Shown here piece by piece: positions 1 to 6,809 of a stretch of 8,044 nucleotides of DNA. Below the pieces are notes generated by a model. That model searched no databases. It worked only from the letters and a program-made list of their open reading frames with translations, and was not told the origin of the DNA. The translations under genes were made by a program, and so were the position numbers. The stretch is from Oscillospiraceae bacterium (GTDB taxonomy: Bacteria > Bacillota_A > Clostridia > Oscillospirales > Oscillospiraceae), in NCBI GenBank assembly GCA_017537045.1, contig JAFYLN010000119.1:1-8044 (forward strand), written 5' to 3'. Position 1 is the first letter of the stretch. Every line of letters begins with the position of its first letter.

Positions 1-40
1 ACAGCACCTTCAGAATACCTTCCCGACTTGTGATGGCCAT
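1..40 (-). CDS. 5' end of a divergent gene, cut by the window edge
   Basis: Read on the minus strand, an ATG at 40 opens a frame that stays open to the window edge and gives MAITSREGILKVL. It is supported by a textbook ribosome-binding site (AGGAGG on the minus strand, plus positions 49-54, 8-nt spacer) and by a consensus promoter at 64-92. Thirteen residues are too few to name a family, and no function is proposed. It is transcribed away from the restriction-modification operon and shares its upstream region, so it may be another accessory gene or the neighbour at the island's left border. Confidence 0.6.
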   Translation of the reverse strand, partial: MAITSREGILKVL

Positions 41-48
41 AGCTCTCG

Positions 49-54
49 CCTCCT
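49..54 (-). promoter_or_regulatory. Ribosome-binding site of the divergent gene
   Basis: The minus strand reads AGGAGG, a full match to the anti-Shine-Dalgarno core, 8 nt before the ATG at 40. This site is the main reason to accept so short a coding fragment as real. Confidence 0.7.
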
Positions 55-63
55 TTTTGATGT

Positions 64-92
64 ATTATAGCTGTTACTTTCATTTTAGTCAA
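64..92 (-). promoter_or_regulatory. Sigma-A-type promoter of the divergent gene
   Basis: On the minus strand there is a -35 box TTGACT (plus 87-92), a 17-bp spacer, and a perfect -10 box TATAAT (plus 64-69). Transcription would start near 57, giving a very short leader before the AGGAGG site. The flanking DNA upstream of the -35 is AT-rich and contains the palindrome at 94-121. Confidence 0.75.
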
Positions 93-93
93 G

Positions 94-121
94 AATAATT
101 GTAAGTATACTTGTAATTATT
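94..121. repeat. 28-bp near-perfect palindrome, candidate operator
   Basis: The two 14-nt arms meet at 107/108 and match at 12 of 14 positions. The core AAGTATACTT is fully symmetric and the outer AATAATT/AATTATT arms also match. It abuts the -35 box (87-92) of the divergent promoter, so it could be an operator or activator site. The AGTAT half-site also occurs in the inverted repeat at 271-290, suggesting one regulator could see both. No T-tract or GC stem makes a terminator likely. Confidence 0.45.
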
Positions 122-162
122 ATGTGTTATTTTGAAAGTTTTAGTCGATACACTTGTTGGTG

Positions 163-194
163 TTATGATTTGCGTTAATAGATCTCAATCATAA
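163..194. repeat. Spaced inverted repeat in the leader
   Basis: TTATGATT at 163-170 is repeated in inverse as AATCATAA at 187-194, with a 16-nt spacer. It lies between the two divergent promoters. The arms are AT-only apart from one G/C pair, so a stable RNA hairpin is unlikely, and a protein-binding site is possible. Arms of this length could also arise by chance in AT-rich DNA. Confidence 0.3.
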
Positions 195-246
195 TTCAAC
201 CATAGCATCAAGTACTTCGAATCACCATTCTGAGTGAACCTGTTTC

Positions 247-275
247 TTGACTTATCCCCAAAAGAGTGTTAGTAT
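247..275 (+). promoter_or_regulatory. Promoter of the regulator/R-M operon
   Basis: A -35 box TTGACT at 247-252 is separated by exactly 17 bp from a -10 box TAGTAT at 270-275 (4 of 6 to consensus). Predicted initiation near 282 leaves about 30 nt of leader before the regulator's ATG at 313. The -35 hexamer and spacer equal those of the divergent promoter at 64-92, but the -10 is weaker. This is the only clear plus-strand promoter seen ahead of the operon. Confidence 0.6.
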
Positions 276-290
276 GTTTACATACATACT
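271..290. promoter_or_regulatory. Perfect inverted repeat over the -10 box, probable operator
   Basis: AGTATGT (271-277) and ACATACT (284-290) are perfect 7-bp inverted arms around a 6-bp spacer. The left arm covers most of the -10 box (270-275) and the right arm lies over the predicted start of transcription. A dimeric XRE-type protein bound here would block RNA polymerase. The regulator encoded immediately downstream is the obvious candidate, implying negative autoregulation. Confidence 0.55.
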
Positions 291-297
291 TTCTGTT

Positions 298-304
298 AGG
301 GGGG
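298..304 (+). promoter_or_regulatory. Ribosome-binding site that fixes the regulator start
   Basis: AGGGGGG sits 8 nt before the ATG at 313. It decides the start in favour of 313 over the in-frame TTG at 247, which has no Shine-Dalgarno sequence and is itself part of the predicted -35 box. Confidence 0.55.
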
Positions 305-312
305 TGAAGCGG

Positions 313-651
313 ATGAACAATGATCGCAAGTCATTCGGATGTTTTTTGAAAGAGATGATCAAGCAGTGCCACATGACACAGGCAGCATTTTACTTGGAAG
401 TAGGAATAACCAAGCCCTACTATTACGATATTGTCTCTGGAAAGATTAATCCTCCTCCGCCTGAGATCCAATATCGAATGCTGGAAGTATTGGATGGCAT
501 TTCAAACGAACAGCGAAATACTTTCTTGAACCTTGCTGCTAAAGGCCGAGGCGAGATCCCGGCAGACATTGCGAGGCTAATTTCCGAACATCCGCAAAAC
601 TTGGAAGAAATACGGATCACCCTTATGCAACTATTGGCTGAGCATAGTTAA
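313..651 (+). CDS. XRE-type helix-turn-helix regulator, candidate R-M controller
   Basis: The 112-aa product is a small cytoplasmic DNA-binding protein. Residues about 8-48 have the XRE/Cro helix-turn-helix pattern: MTQAAFYLEVGITKPYYYDI followed by a VSGKINPPPP stretch, matching the family's pattern of a TQ-rich helix, a GI turn, then a recognition helix ending in SGK. A second helical segment (about 84-110, PADIARLISEH onward) may mediate dimerisation. The start at 313 is chosen because AGGGGGG precedes it and the upstream part of the frame overlaps the promoter. Its gene is first in the operon, 31 nt before the first methyltransferase. By analogy with controller proteins of restriction-modification systems, I infer that it represses its own promoter at 271-290. 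It could instead regulate only the divergent gene. Confidence 0.8.
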   Translation: MNNDRKSFGCFLKEMIKQCHMTQAAFYLEVGITKPYYYDIVSGKINPPPPEIQYRMLEVLDGISNEQRNTFLNLAAKGRGEIPADIARLISEHPQNLEEIRITLMQLLAEHS

Positions 652-682
652 TTGAGAGTGTACATGATTCTAGGAGTCACAT

Positions 683-1711
683 ATGGGTTATAGATATATA
701 GGTTCAAAAGCAAGAATTGCTGATGAGATAATTACATATTTAGGAAAGCCATCCAGTCCAGAAGCACGATTTATCGATGGCTTTTCTGGAACAGGAATTG
801 TTGCCTCTAAAGCCGCTGATATAGGCTGGCAAGTTGTAATAAATGATATGATGAAAAATGCCATCGTCATGTCCGAAGCCAGGCTCTTGGCGGAATGCGA
901 TGTGCCATTTATCAAAGTTGGTGGTTATGATAAAGCACTAGCCGAGCTGAATACCCTCGACGGTTGCGAAGGATTTATCTGGCGTGAGTATTCTCCGGCA
1001 TCAAAGGAACTGTGCGGCATTGAGCGCAAGTACTTCACCGAGCAAAACGCTAAAAAAATCGATGCAATAATGTGCAAGGTACACGAATGGAGAAGAAAGG
1101 GAATCATCACTCATAGAGAGTTTTCCTTATTGATGGCCAATATAATCACTGCAACAAATGATGTTGCAAATATCGCAGGCACATATGGCTGCTTCTTGTC
1201 CAAGTGGAGTTCCGCAGCACAAAACCCAATTGAGCTAATCCCATCTGTGTTGCGCACTGAGCCTGTGCAATATACCGCACATAATCTGGATGTATTTGCA
1301 ATTGAGAGTTCCAATAAAGATACTGTGTACCTTGATCCCCCTTACACAAAACGGCAATATGCTTCGTATTACCACATTCATGAAACGATTGTTTGCGGAG
1401 ATGAACCATTAGTAGAGGGTACATCCGGTTTGCGTCCCTGGAAGGACAAAGCATCAGTCTTCTGCTACAAAGCAAAAGCTTTGGATGCTTTGGTACGACT
1501 GATTACGAACCAGAAAGCACACAGAGTGCTACTGTCGTACAGCGATGAGGGTCATGTGAAACTGGATCAGTTGAAAGAGCACTTATCTTCACATGGTACA
1601 GTTGAAGTTATTGACCTTGGCAGTATTGGAAGATATCGTCCTAATAAGGTTGCTGTTGAAAATAACGCTAATGTGTGTGAATACTTGATCGACTTTAGAC
1701 ACGGAGAGTAA
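683..1711 (+). CDS. D12-class (Dam-like) N6-adenine DNA methyltransferase
   Basis: The 342-aa enzyme should transfer a methyl group from S-adenosylmethionine to N6 of adenine in a specific DNA site. Visible motifs follow the alpha-class order: RYIGSKARIADEI at residues 4-16, typical of the Dam/FokI-methylase family; the AdoMet-binding loop FIDGFSGTG at 30-38; a central region about 50-205 expected to read the target; and the catalytic motif IV DPPY at 218-221, followed by YASYYHIHETI. The length is ordinary for the family and no motif is missing. An AGGAG site at 672-676 supports the ATG at 683. The second methyltransferase follows after one base, so the two are surely co-expressed. The target sequence cannot be read from the protein. 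The likely role is protecting host DNA from the downstream McrBC-like nuclease. Confidence 0.92.
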   Translation: MGYRYIGSKARIADEIITYLGKPSSPEARFIDGFSGTGIVASKAADIGWQVVINDMMKNAIVMSEARLLAECDVPFIKVGGYDKALAELNTLDGCEGFIWREYSPASKELCGIERKYFTEQNAKKIDAIMCKVHEWRRKGIITHREFSLLMANIITATNDVANIAGTYGCFLSKWSSAAQNPIELIPSVLRTEPVQYTAHNLDVFAIESSNKDTVYLDPPYTKRQYASYYHIHETIVCGDEPLVEGTSGLRPWKDKASVFCYKAKALDALVRLITNQKAHRVLLSYSDEGHVKLDQLKEHLSSHGTVEVIDLGSIGRYRPNKVAVENNANVCEYLIDFRHGE

Positions 1712-1712
1712 T

Positions 1713-3851
1713 ATGAGCAGAACACAAACTTTCGAACAGTGTCAATTACAAAAGGCAGAGCAGCTGATCGCAGCAAACACTTGCGGTTATGCTGAAAGAA
1801 TGCGGCTGCTGGAAGTGGCTGCGGCACTGGAAAGCGGTGCCGCCATTCAAGCATACTGGCGTGGAATAGGTGTTGCAGAAGATAGTTTTCCTGGCCAGGG
1901 TGATCTTCCCCGTAAACTCAATGAACTTATCAAGGAGAGTAATATACCTTTCCCACTGGCTATTTCCTCTCTGACAAGAGAGCCTCTGACATTGGAAGAG
2001 CAAAAACAGAATGGTGTATTTTATACCGATTTCCGTATTGCTGCATTAATTGCCGAAAAATGCACACCGCATATCAAGTCATCTTCAACCGTGGCAGATC
2101 TCGCAGCAGGCAGTGGTATACTCATTGCAGCGGTTGCAATAGAGTATAAGAAAAAGTTTCCTCAAGAATTCAATCATTGGATTGCAACTCGTTTATTTGC
2201 CTACGACTTATCTGAAAACGCTTTGCGGGGAGCAGCAACTGCGATATTATCCTTATGTTCCGATGCTTCTGCGGTAGTCAATATGTACCGTAATTGGAGG
2301 GTATGCGACAGCTTGCTTGACAACGAACTTGATTCAATGCGGTTCGATATTGTCGTAGGAAATCCTCCGTGGGGTAAGATCAAAATCACAAGGCACAACT
2401 ATCTGAGGCGCACTGGTGAAGATCGGGTATATGGTGCAGCATACAGTGATTTTGACAGCAGAGAATTTCAGAAAGAAAAGGATGCAACACAGGGGTACAG
2501 CAAATTGGTCAGGGCCAAATACTCTCTTCTTGGTGGTTCCGAACCGGATATGTATATGGCTTTTTTACAAAGAGCAGTTAATTCTGTTGCGACCGGAGGA
2601 CATATTTCCTATCTCATTCCGGCTGGATTAATCCGATCCAAGGGCACTGCAGAATTACGGGAATATCTGTTGCAAAACACATCTTGTCTGCTGTATGAAC
2701 TGTTAGATAACAAGGAACGGTATTTTTCTATTGACACGAGATTCAAATTCCTTCTTCTTTCTTGTAGAAAAGGGCAGCATGAAAACAACCTGAAACTTGA
2801 CAAATTCTCTTTCAGAATTTTATCGGCTGGCCCCAAAGCAAAAACTGACACAATAACCTTTTCTGTAAAGGATCTGAGAAGGATCAGACCTGATTTGACA
2901 ATACCTGAGCTGCGAAATAATAAAGAAAAGCAATTGTTTGACAAAATGTACCTGCACGGCCGCATGTGGGGCAATACCAATGATGAATGGAATGCTGATA
3001 TATCACGGGAAGTAGATATGACGAATGACAGGGAATATTTTGTCACTGAAAGCAATTCTGAGACCCTTCCGGTCGTCGAAGGTCGCATGGTACAGCAGCA
3101 CCGTTTTGGCGCAAAACGGTATGTATCAGGCAGTGGCAGAAGTGCTGTGTGGGAACCCTGTCACTATGGATGTGTACCCCAATTCTATATTCCACGCAAA
3201 CACCTGTCTGAGCATATTCGCAAAAGGGTCAGCGCACTGCGTGCTGGATATTGTGACATAGCAGGACAGACAAACGAACGTGCTATGATGAGCGCAATTA
3301 TCCCCAGTAATGTTGTATGTGGCAACAAAGTCCCTACCGTAGTTTTTCCGAACGATCCCACCGGTGACAGAATTTATTTATGGGTTGGCATTGTAAATAG
3401 CTTTGCTTTTGATTGGCTGATCAGGCGTATCATATCGACTACAGTGAACTATTTCCTTCTGTTAAGTGTGCCTATTCCCAAAATCGAGATTGACTCCGCC
3501 CTGGCAAAAACAATCATCAGCTGTACAAAGCGTCTTTCGTGTATGACTGATGATTACTATCGGACAAATGAGATGCAGGATCTTCGAATCAAAATAGAGG
3601 TTGCAGTGGCTAAAGCATACGGTCTTTCTCTGGAAGATATTCGTCTGATTCTGCAAGATTTCCCTTTGATTGACAGAAAGCAGCCGTTGAGGGCAGCACA
3701 TGCAACCACAACCGTCACAGCGGATCTGATTTGTGCCGCTTTTGAAAGCGAGGAGTCAAACAATACTCTTTACAGAATGGTTGCAGAGGAATATAATAAA
3801 ATTGGTGCAAAAGCATATATTCCTGCAGAAATGCGTGAATTAACGAAGTAA
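1713..3851 (+). CDS. Eco57I/gamma-type N6-adenine DNA methyltransferase
   Basis: This 712-aa protein is a second adenine methyltransferase, of a different class. Motif X (QNGVFYT) is at 99-105, the AdoMet-binding motif I (ADLAAGSG) at 128-135, and the catalytic motif IV (FDIVVGNPPWGK) has NPPW at 217-220. A long target-recognition half follows, with DIAGQTNER at 515-523 and VPIPK at 586-590, features shared with Eco57I-type and PglX-like methylases. The first 95 residues show no nuclease motif, so it is probably not a self-contained type IIG restriction enzyme. A tail of about 120 residues follows VPIPK and is unassigned. The start at 1713 has a GGAGAG site (1703-1708) inside the end of the upstream gene. 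The inferred role is methylating a second strand or second site for self-protection. Confidence 0.9.
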   Translation: MSRTQTFEQCQLQKAEQLIAANTCGYAERMRLLEVAAALESGAAIQAYWRGIGVAEDSFPGQGDLPRKLNELIKESNIPFPLAISSLTREPLTLEEQKQNGVFYTDFRIAALIAEKCTPHIKSSSTVADLAAGSGILIAAVAIEYKKKFPQEFNHWIATRLFAYDLSENALRGAATAILSLCSDASAVVNMYRNWRVCDSLLDNELDSMRFDIVVGNPPWGKIKITRHNYLRRTGEDRVYGAAYSDFDSREFQKEKDATQGYSKLVRAKYSLLGGSEPDMYMAFLQRAVNSVATGGHISYLIPAGLIRSKGTAELREYLLQNTSCLLYELLDNKERYFSIDTRFKFLLLSCRKGQHENNLKLDKFSFRILSAGPKAKTDTITFSVKDLRRIRPDLTIPELRNNKEKQLFDKMYLHGRMWGNTNDEWNADISREVDMTNDREYFVTESNSETLPVVEGRMVQQHRFGAKRYVSGSGRSAVWEPCHYGCVPQFYIPRKHLSEHIRKRVSALRAGYCDIAGQTNERAMMSAIIPSNVVCGNKVPTVVFPNDPTGDRIYLWVGIVNSFAFDWLIRRIISTTVNYFLLLSVPIPKIEIDSALAKTIISCTKRLSCMTDDYYRTNEMQDLRIKIEVAVAKAYGLSLEDIRLILQDFPLIDRKQPLRAAHATTTVTADLICAAFESEESNNTLYRMVAEEYNKIGAKAYIPAEMRELTK

Positions 3852-3863
3852 GGGGGACTCAAC

Positions 3864-4400
3864 ATGGGTAACAGTATTCCGGGTGTAAAGTTGGTAATCT
3901 ACAAGAAAATCGTTGAAGGGGATCTTAGCAAATTCACTGCAACCTCTAATGTCACACCATCGGGAGGTGGAGCCAGAGACCTCCGCTTTAGCCCGGCCAA
4001 AGAGTTCTTCCCTGCATTTCAGAAGATGTTTCCTTTGGGAGCAGACAACGGAACTTTGCATGGTCGCTTTTTCTGGCCCAATCACAATTCCACTGAGGTG
4101 ACTGTGCATTCGCCCACAAATGCCAGACCTAATGAGGTTCGAATCGGATGCATCCACGAATGCTTCCCTGCGCAATATGTTCCCAGCGATTCCAGGGATT
4201 GTGTCTTGCTGCTGATTATGGATACGCAAAACAAAGTTTGGCCTTTCTTTACAAGTGAACATTCCCTGGAACACGATGACTGGCATCCTGGCATTAAGAA
4301 ACCCATTTTGGGTGGTCTCCGGGCACAGCGTGGATCCAGAATAACCGCTATGGGATATGTGGATTTGGAAGCCGGAAGGAGCTATACCAATGGTCAATGA
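3864..4400 (+). CDS. Unrecognised 178-aa protein between methylases and mcrB; possible DNA-specificity subunit
   Basis: I do not recognise this protein with certainty. It is soluble (no signal peptide or membrane segment), basic in its first 20 residues, and has a striking glycine-rich motif, TPSGGGARDLRF, at 31-42. A second charged motif, ARPNEVRIG, is at 87-95, then a hydrophobic strand VLLLIMD at 114-120. The mix of short beta-rich segments is compatible with a B3/EcoRII-N-like DNA-recognition fold, which is known from the N-terminus of LlaJI.R1 and from EcoRII, but this is a guess from pattern only. An AGGGGG site (3851-3856) supports the start. It lies 12 nt after the second methyltransferase and overlaps mcrB by 11 bp, so it is made together with the nuclease. 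The companion McrB lacks its own recognition domain, which makes a specificity or adaptor role plausible. Confidence 0.75.
   Translation: MGNSIPGVKLVIYKKIVEGDLSKFTATSNVTPSGGGARDLRFSPAKEFFPAFQKMFPLGADNGTLHGRFFWPNHNSTEVTVHSPTNARPNEVRIGCIHECFPAQYVPSDSRDCVLLLIMDTQNKVWPFFTSEHSLEHDDWHPGIKKPILGGLRAQRGSRITAMGYVDLEAGRSYTNGQ
4377..4381 (+). promoter_or_regulatory. Ribosome-binding site that fixes the mcrB start
   Basis: AGGAG lies 8 nt before the ATG at 4390, inside the 3' end of the upstream gene. It favours 4390 over the earlier in-frame ATG at 4357, which has no Shine-Dalgarno sequence. Confidence 0.65.
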
Positions 4401-5484
4401 GCAAACTATTTTAGACCTTCTGTATCGGAAAAAGAATGTCCTGCTGATGGGCGCTCCCGGAACAGGAAAGTCTAAGATCATGAATGATGTGGCAAAGGCA
4501 TTCGAAGCCACTCATACAGCGACAGCGCAGCCAGTACATATGCCCTCGGCCCCGATTCCCATTCCCGCTAATCCAGGCCCAGGTGTTCATCCAATTCTGT
4601 CTGCAAGGAATCGCAAGGTATTTCGCACTACGCTGCACCAGAACTCAAAATATCGTGAATTTCTTTCTGGAATCACTCCCGTCATCGGCACCCAGAATGG
4701 TTATGAGATTTCCAAAGGAATCCTGTACCGGGCAAATGAGTTTGCAAAGCAGCCTGACAGCGCCGCTTTGCTGATCATAGATGAACTCAATCGTGGCCCT
4801 GCTATTGAAGTTTTTGGTGGAAGTATCGTGGCCATCGAAAGTGATAAACGGCTGTCTGATCAAAATCAGCCGCTTCAGACAACCCAGTTTTTTGAGATGC
4901 TGTCGCCTGTGACCGGGAGGATGGAGGAGTATGCATTCTCCCCCAATCTATATATTTTGGCAGCAATGAATCAGGCAGATGTCTCTGTTGCCCCGCTTGA
5001 TGTGGCTTTTTTGCGCAGATGGCAGCCACAAAAACTTGAGCCGGATTATTCTGTTTTGTACGACAACTTTGGTGTCGATGCAACAGCCCCCGTTCCTACG
5101 AGCTGCCAGAGCGCAACCGATGTGTATGCAGTCGCAATTAAGGCTCTTGAGAAGATCAATGCTGTAATATCGATTGGTCGTGGCAAGGACTATCAGCTCG
5201 GTCAGGGTGTTTTCCTCTCAACTAAACCGCTGAGCAATAATGTTGCGGATGCATTAACTTTTGTTGCTGAAGCATGGTGTATGATTTACGCTCATATTGA
5301 AGAGCTATTCTTTGGGGACTGTACAGCGATTGCCTATGTAGTTAATGCAAACTCACCGAAATCTCCATATACAACAAAAGAGGTTTCTTTTGCGGATGAG
5401 ACCAAGATGATTCTTCAATGCGGAAATATCGATACTCAAACAATTTTTGATTTGTACCTTTCTATCGCAGGTCGCACCTTATGA
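4390..5484 (+). CDS. mcrB: McrB-like AAA+ GTPase, motor subunit without N-terminal DNA-binding domain
   Basis: The 364-aa product is the NTP-driven motor of an McrBC-type restriction complex. Walker A, GAPGTGKS, is at 21-28; Walker B, LLIIDE followed by LNRG, at 127-136; and the McrB signature region AAMNQAD at 191-197 is followed by PLDVAFLRRW, equivalent to the MNTADR...RRRF segment of E. coli McrB. DYQLGQ at 267-272 matches a conserved C-terminal McrB motif. E. coli McrB has about 160 residues ahead of the AAA+ domain, whereas here only about 15 precede the first strand, so the DNA-reading domain is absent. A proline-rich insert (48-68) follows the first helix. The gene overlaps its upstream neighbour by 11 bp and mcrC by ATGA, indicating translational coupling. 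McrB proteins use GTP, and GTP use here is inferred from family. Confidence 0.9.
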   Translation: MVNEQTILDLLYRKKNVLLMGAPGTGKSKIMNDVAKAFEATHTATAQPVHMPSAPIPIPANPGPGVHPILSARNRKVFRTTLHQNSKYREFLSGITPVIGTQNGYEISKGILYRANEFAKQPDSAALLIIDELNRGPAIEVFGGSIVAIESDKRLSDQNQPLQTTQFFEMLSPVTGRMEEYAFSPNLYILAAMNQADVSVAPLDVAFLRRWQPQKLEPDYSVLYDNFGVDATAPVPTSCQSATDVYAVAIKALEKINAVISIGRGKDYQLGQGVFLSTKPLSNNVADALTFVAEAWCMIYAHIEELFFGDCTAIAYVVNANSPKSPYTTKEVSFADETKMILQCGNIDTQTIFDLYLSIAGRTL

Positions 5485-6767
5485 GAATTGAACTGATCGA
5501 ATATGGTTACGGGATCGAGCTGAAGCAACTGGAAGTACATTGCGATTCTTCGCAGGAACTCAACGACAGTATTGCTGCGGTAAACAAACGAATTTGCAAG
5601 AAACTCAACCTTCAAAAGAATCCTCTGGTTATCTCTGATGGACGATTGCGGGTATGTGGAATTGCTGGCATGGTTCGTCTCACAAAAAGTATTGAGATCG
5701 AAATTGTTCCTAAATTTCTAAGTCATGCCAAGAATGCCTCGTGGAAAGAAACCCTATATCTTCTTTCTGTGTTGTCAAAACATGGTGGAATATTGACCAA
5801 CGAACGGATTCTGTCATCAACTTCGTATATTTCCTCTTTATACGATATTGCTGGACGCATTCTTGCGCAGGAATTTCAAAAGAATCGTCGAAAACCAATC
5901 CGTAAATACAGAAAAGAACGATTCTGTGATTTCGCCATTGATGGTGATATTGACTTTGCTTCTATGCTGGATCGCAACGATGATGGAATCAGGCAATCTC
6001 GCATTCGATTCGATATCTACAACGAATACAATGCTGTGATATCCAAAGCTATGAAAACAGTCATACCGTATACCAGTGACAATCAAGCAAGAAATGTACT
6101 GCAATCAGCCATTGGTATGTTTGGAAAACAGGCTGAACCTGTCCGAGAAAGAATGCATGTCCCGGTTCGTAACAAGGAGTGGTCGGATGCGTATGAGCTC
6201 TCCTATGATATAGTTAACGGACTCGCAAATTCGTTCGATGCAGGTAAGATTCTTGCGCCAGGTTTTGTTGTAGGCACATGGCAATTATGGGAGTGGCTTA
6301 TCACGACCGGACTTTCTCTTGCCAATGTTCCCGGAACTGTGAAACCTCAATACCTCACCCAATGGGGAATCAAGAAGGTTGGAGCACAAAGTTTTTCTGT
6401 TAATGTATATCCAGATGTCGTGGTTCTTGATGCGAATCAACATAATTATTTATATTTGGTAGACGCAAAATATAAGGTGCTCGCAAATCAAGCCACTGGC
6501 GAAGCCGACCGTGACGATATTTATGAGGCATTTGCCTTCTGCTCTGCTACAAATACTGATACGCTGTTTCTTGCTTACCCCGGCGACAGCGGTTACTCAA
6601 CCAATACAGCAGGAAACGTTACGAAGCAATCGGTCTATGAAATCGGTGGCAAAAAGATAATAATTGTTACTGTCGATTTCGGATCAATTAGTACCCGCGG
6701 CGGATTGTATACGTTTGCTCATAACCTAAAACTTGGATTGAGTGCTATCATTCACTCCCCTGTGTGA
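5481..6767 (+). CDS. mcrC: McrC-like PD-(D/E)XK nuclease subunit
   Basis: This 428-aa protein should be the DNA-cleaving partner that binds the McrB ring and stimulates its NTPase. The N-terminal third has the McrC family pattern (a beta-rich section ending in EIEIVPKFL, with PKFL at 77-80). The C-terminal nuclease core reads YPDVVV with D312, then LVDAKYK with D328 and K330, giving D-x15-D-x-K. This is the same arrangement as the McrC catalytic residues, so the enzyme looks active. It is longer than E. coli McrC (about 348 aa) and closer in size to LlaJI-type partners. Its ATG overlaps the mcrB stop (ATGA at 5481-5484), consistent with coupled synthesis. No separate promoter is seen. It is the last gene before the terminator at 6810. 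Confidence 0.9.
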   Translation: MRIELIEYGYGIELKQLEVHCDSSQELNDSIAAVNKRICKKLNLQKNPLVISDGRLRVCGIAGMVRLTKSIEIEIVPKFLSHAKNASWKETLYLLSVLSKHGGILTNERILSSTSYISSLYDIAGRILAQEFQKNRRKPIRKYRKERFCDFAIDGDIDFASMLDRNDDGIRQSRIRFDIYNEYNAVISKAMKTVIPYTSDNQARNVLQSAIGMFGKQAEPVRERMHVPVRNKEWSDAYELSYDIVNGLANSFDAGKILAPGFVVGTWQLWEWLITTGLSLANVPGTVKPQYLTQWGIKKVGAQSFSVNVYPDVVVLDANQHNYLYLVDAKYKVLANQATGEADRDDIYEAFAFCSATNTDTLFLAYPGDSGYSTNTAGNVTKQSVYEIGGKKIIIVTVDFGSISTRGGLYTFAHNLKLGLSAIIHSPV

Positions 6768-6809
6768 TGCTGAAAGTTTGTTTTGTGTACGGAATTTCAG
6801 TATAAATAG

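Noticed and set aside
247..312. TTG at 247 as the start of the regulator gene (134 aa)
   Set aside because: It has no ribosome-binding site and coincides with the -35 box. The ATG at 313 has AGGGGGG upstream and begins right before the helix-turn-helix domain.
1713..3851. BREX PglX or DISARM methylase
   Set aside because: The methylase shares some PglX-like motifs, but no PglZ, BrxC, BrxL, DrmA or DrmB partner is present. Its partners here are McrB and McrC.
4357..4389. ATG at 4357 as the mcrB start
   Set aside because: No Shine-Dalgarno sequence precedes it and the extra 11 residues add nothing known. The ATG at 4390 has AGGAG at ideal spacing.
3840..4511. Minus-strand 223-aa open frame opposite the 178-aa gene and the mcrB start
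   Set aside because: It lies antisense to well-supported plus-strand genes with good ribosome sites and shows no recognisable domain. It is a shadow frame.
4390..6767. Classical type IV McrBC that cuts only methylated DNA
   Set aside because: Two adenine methyltransferases share the operon and the McrB lacks its own recognition domain, which fits an LlaJI/BsuMI-like R-M arrangement better. It is not formally excluded.
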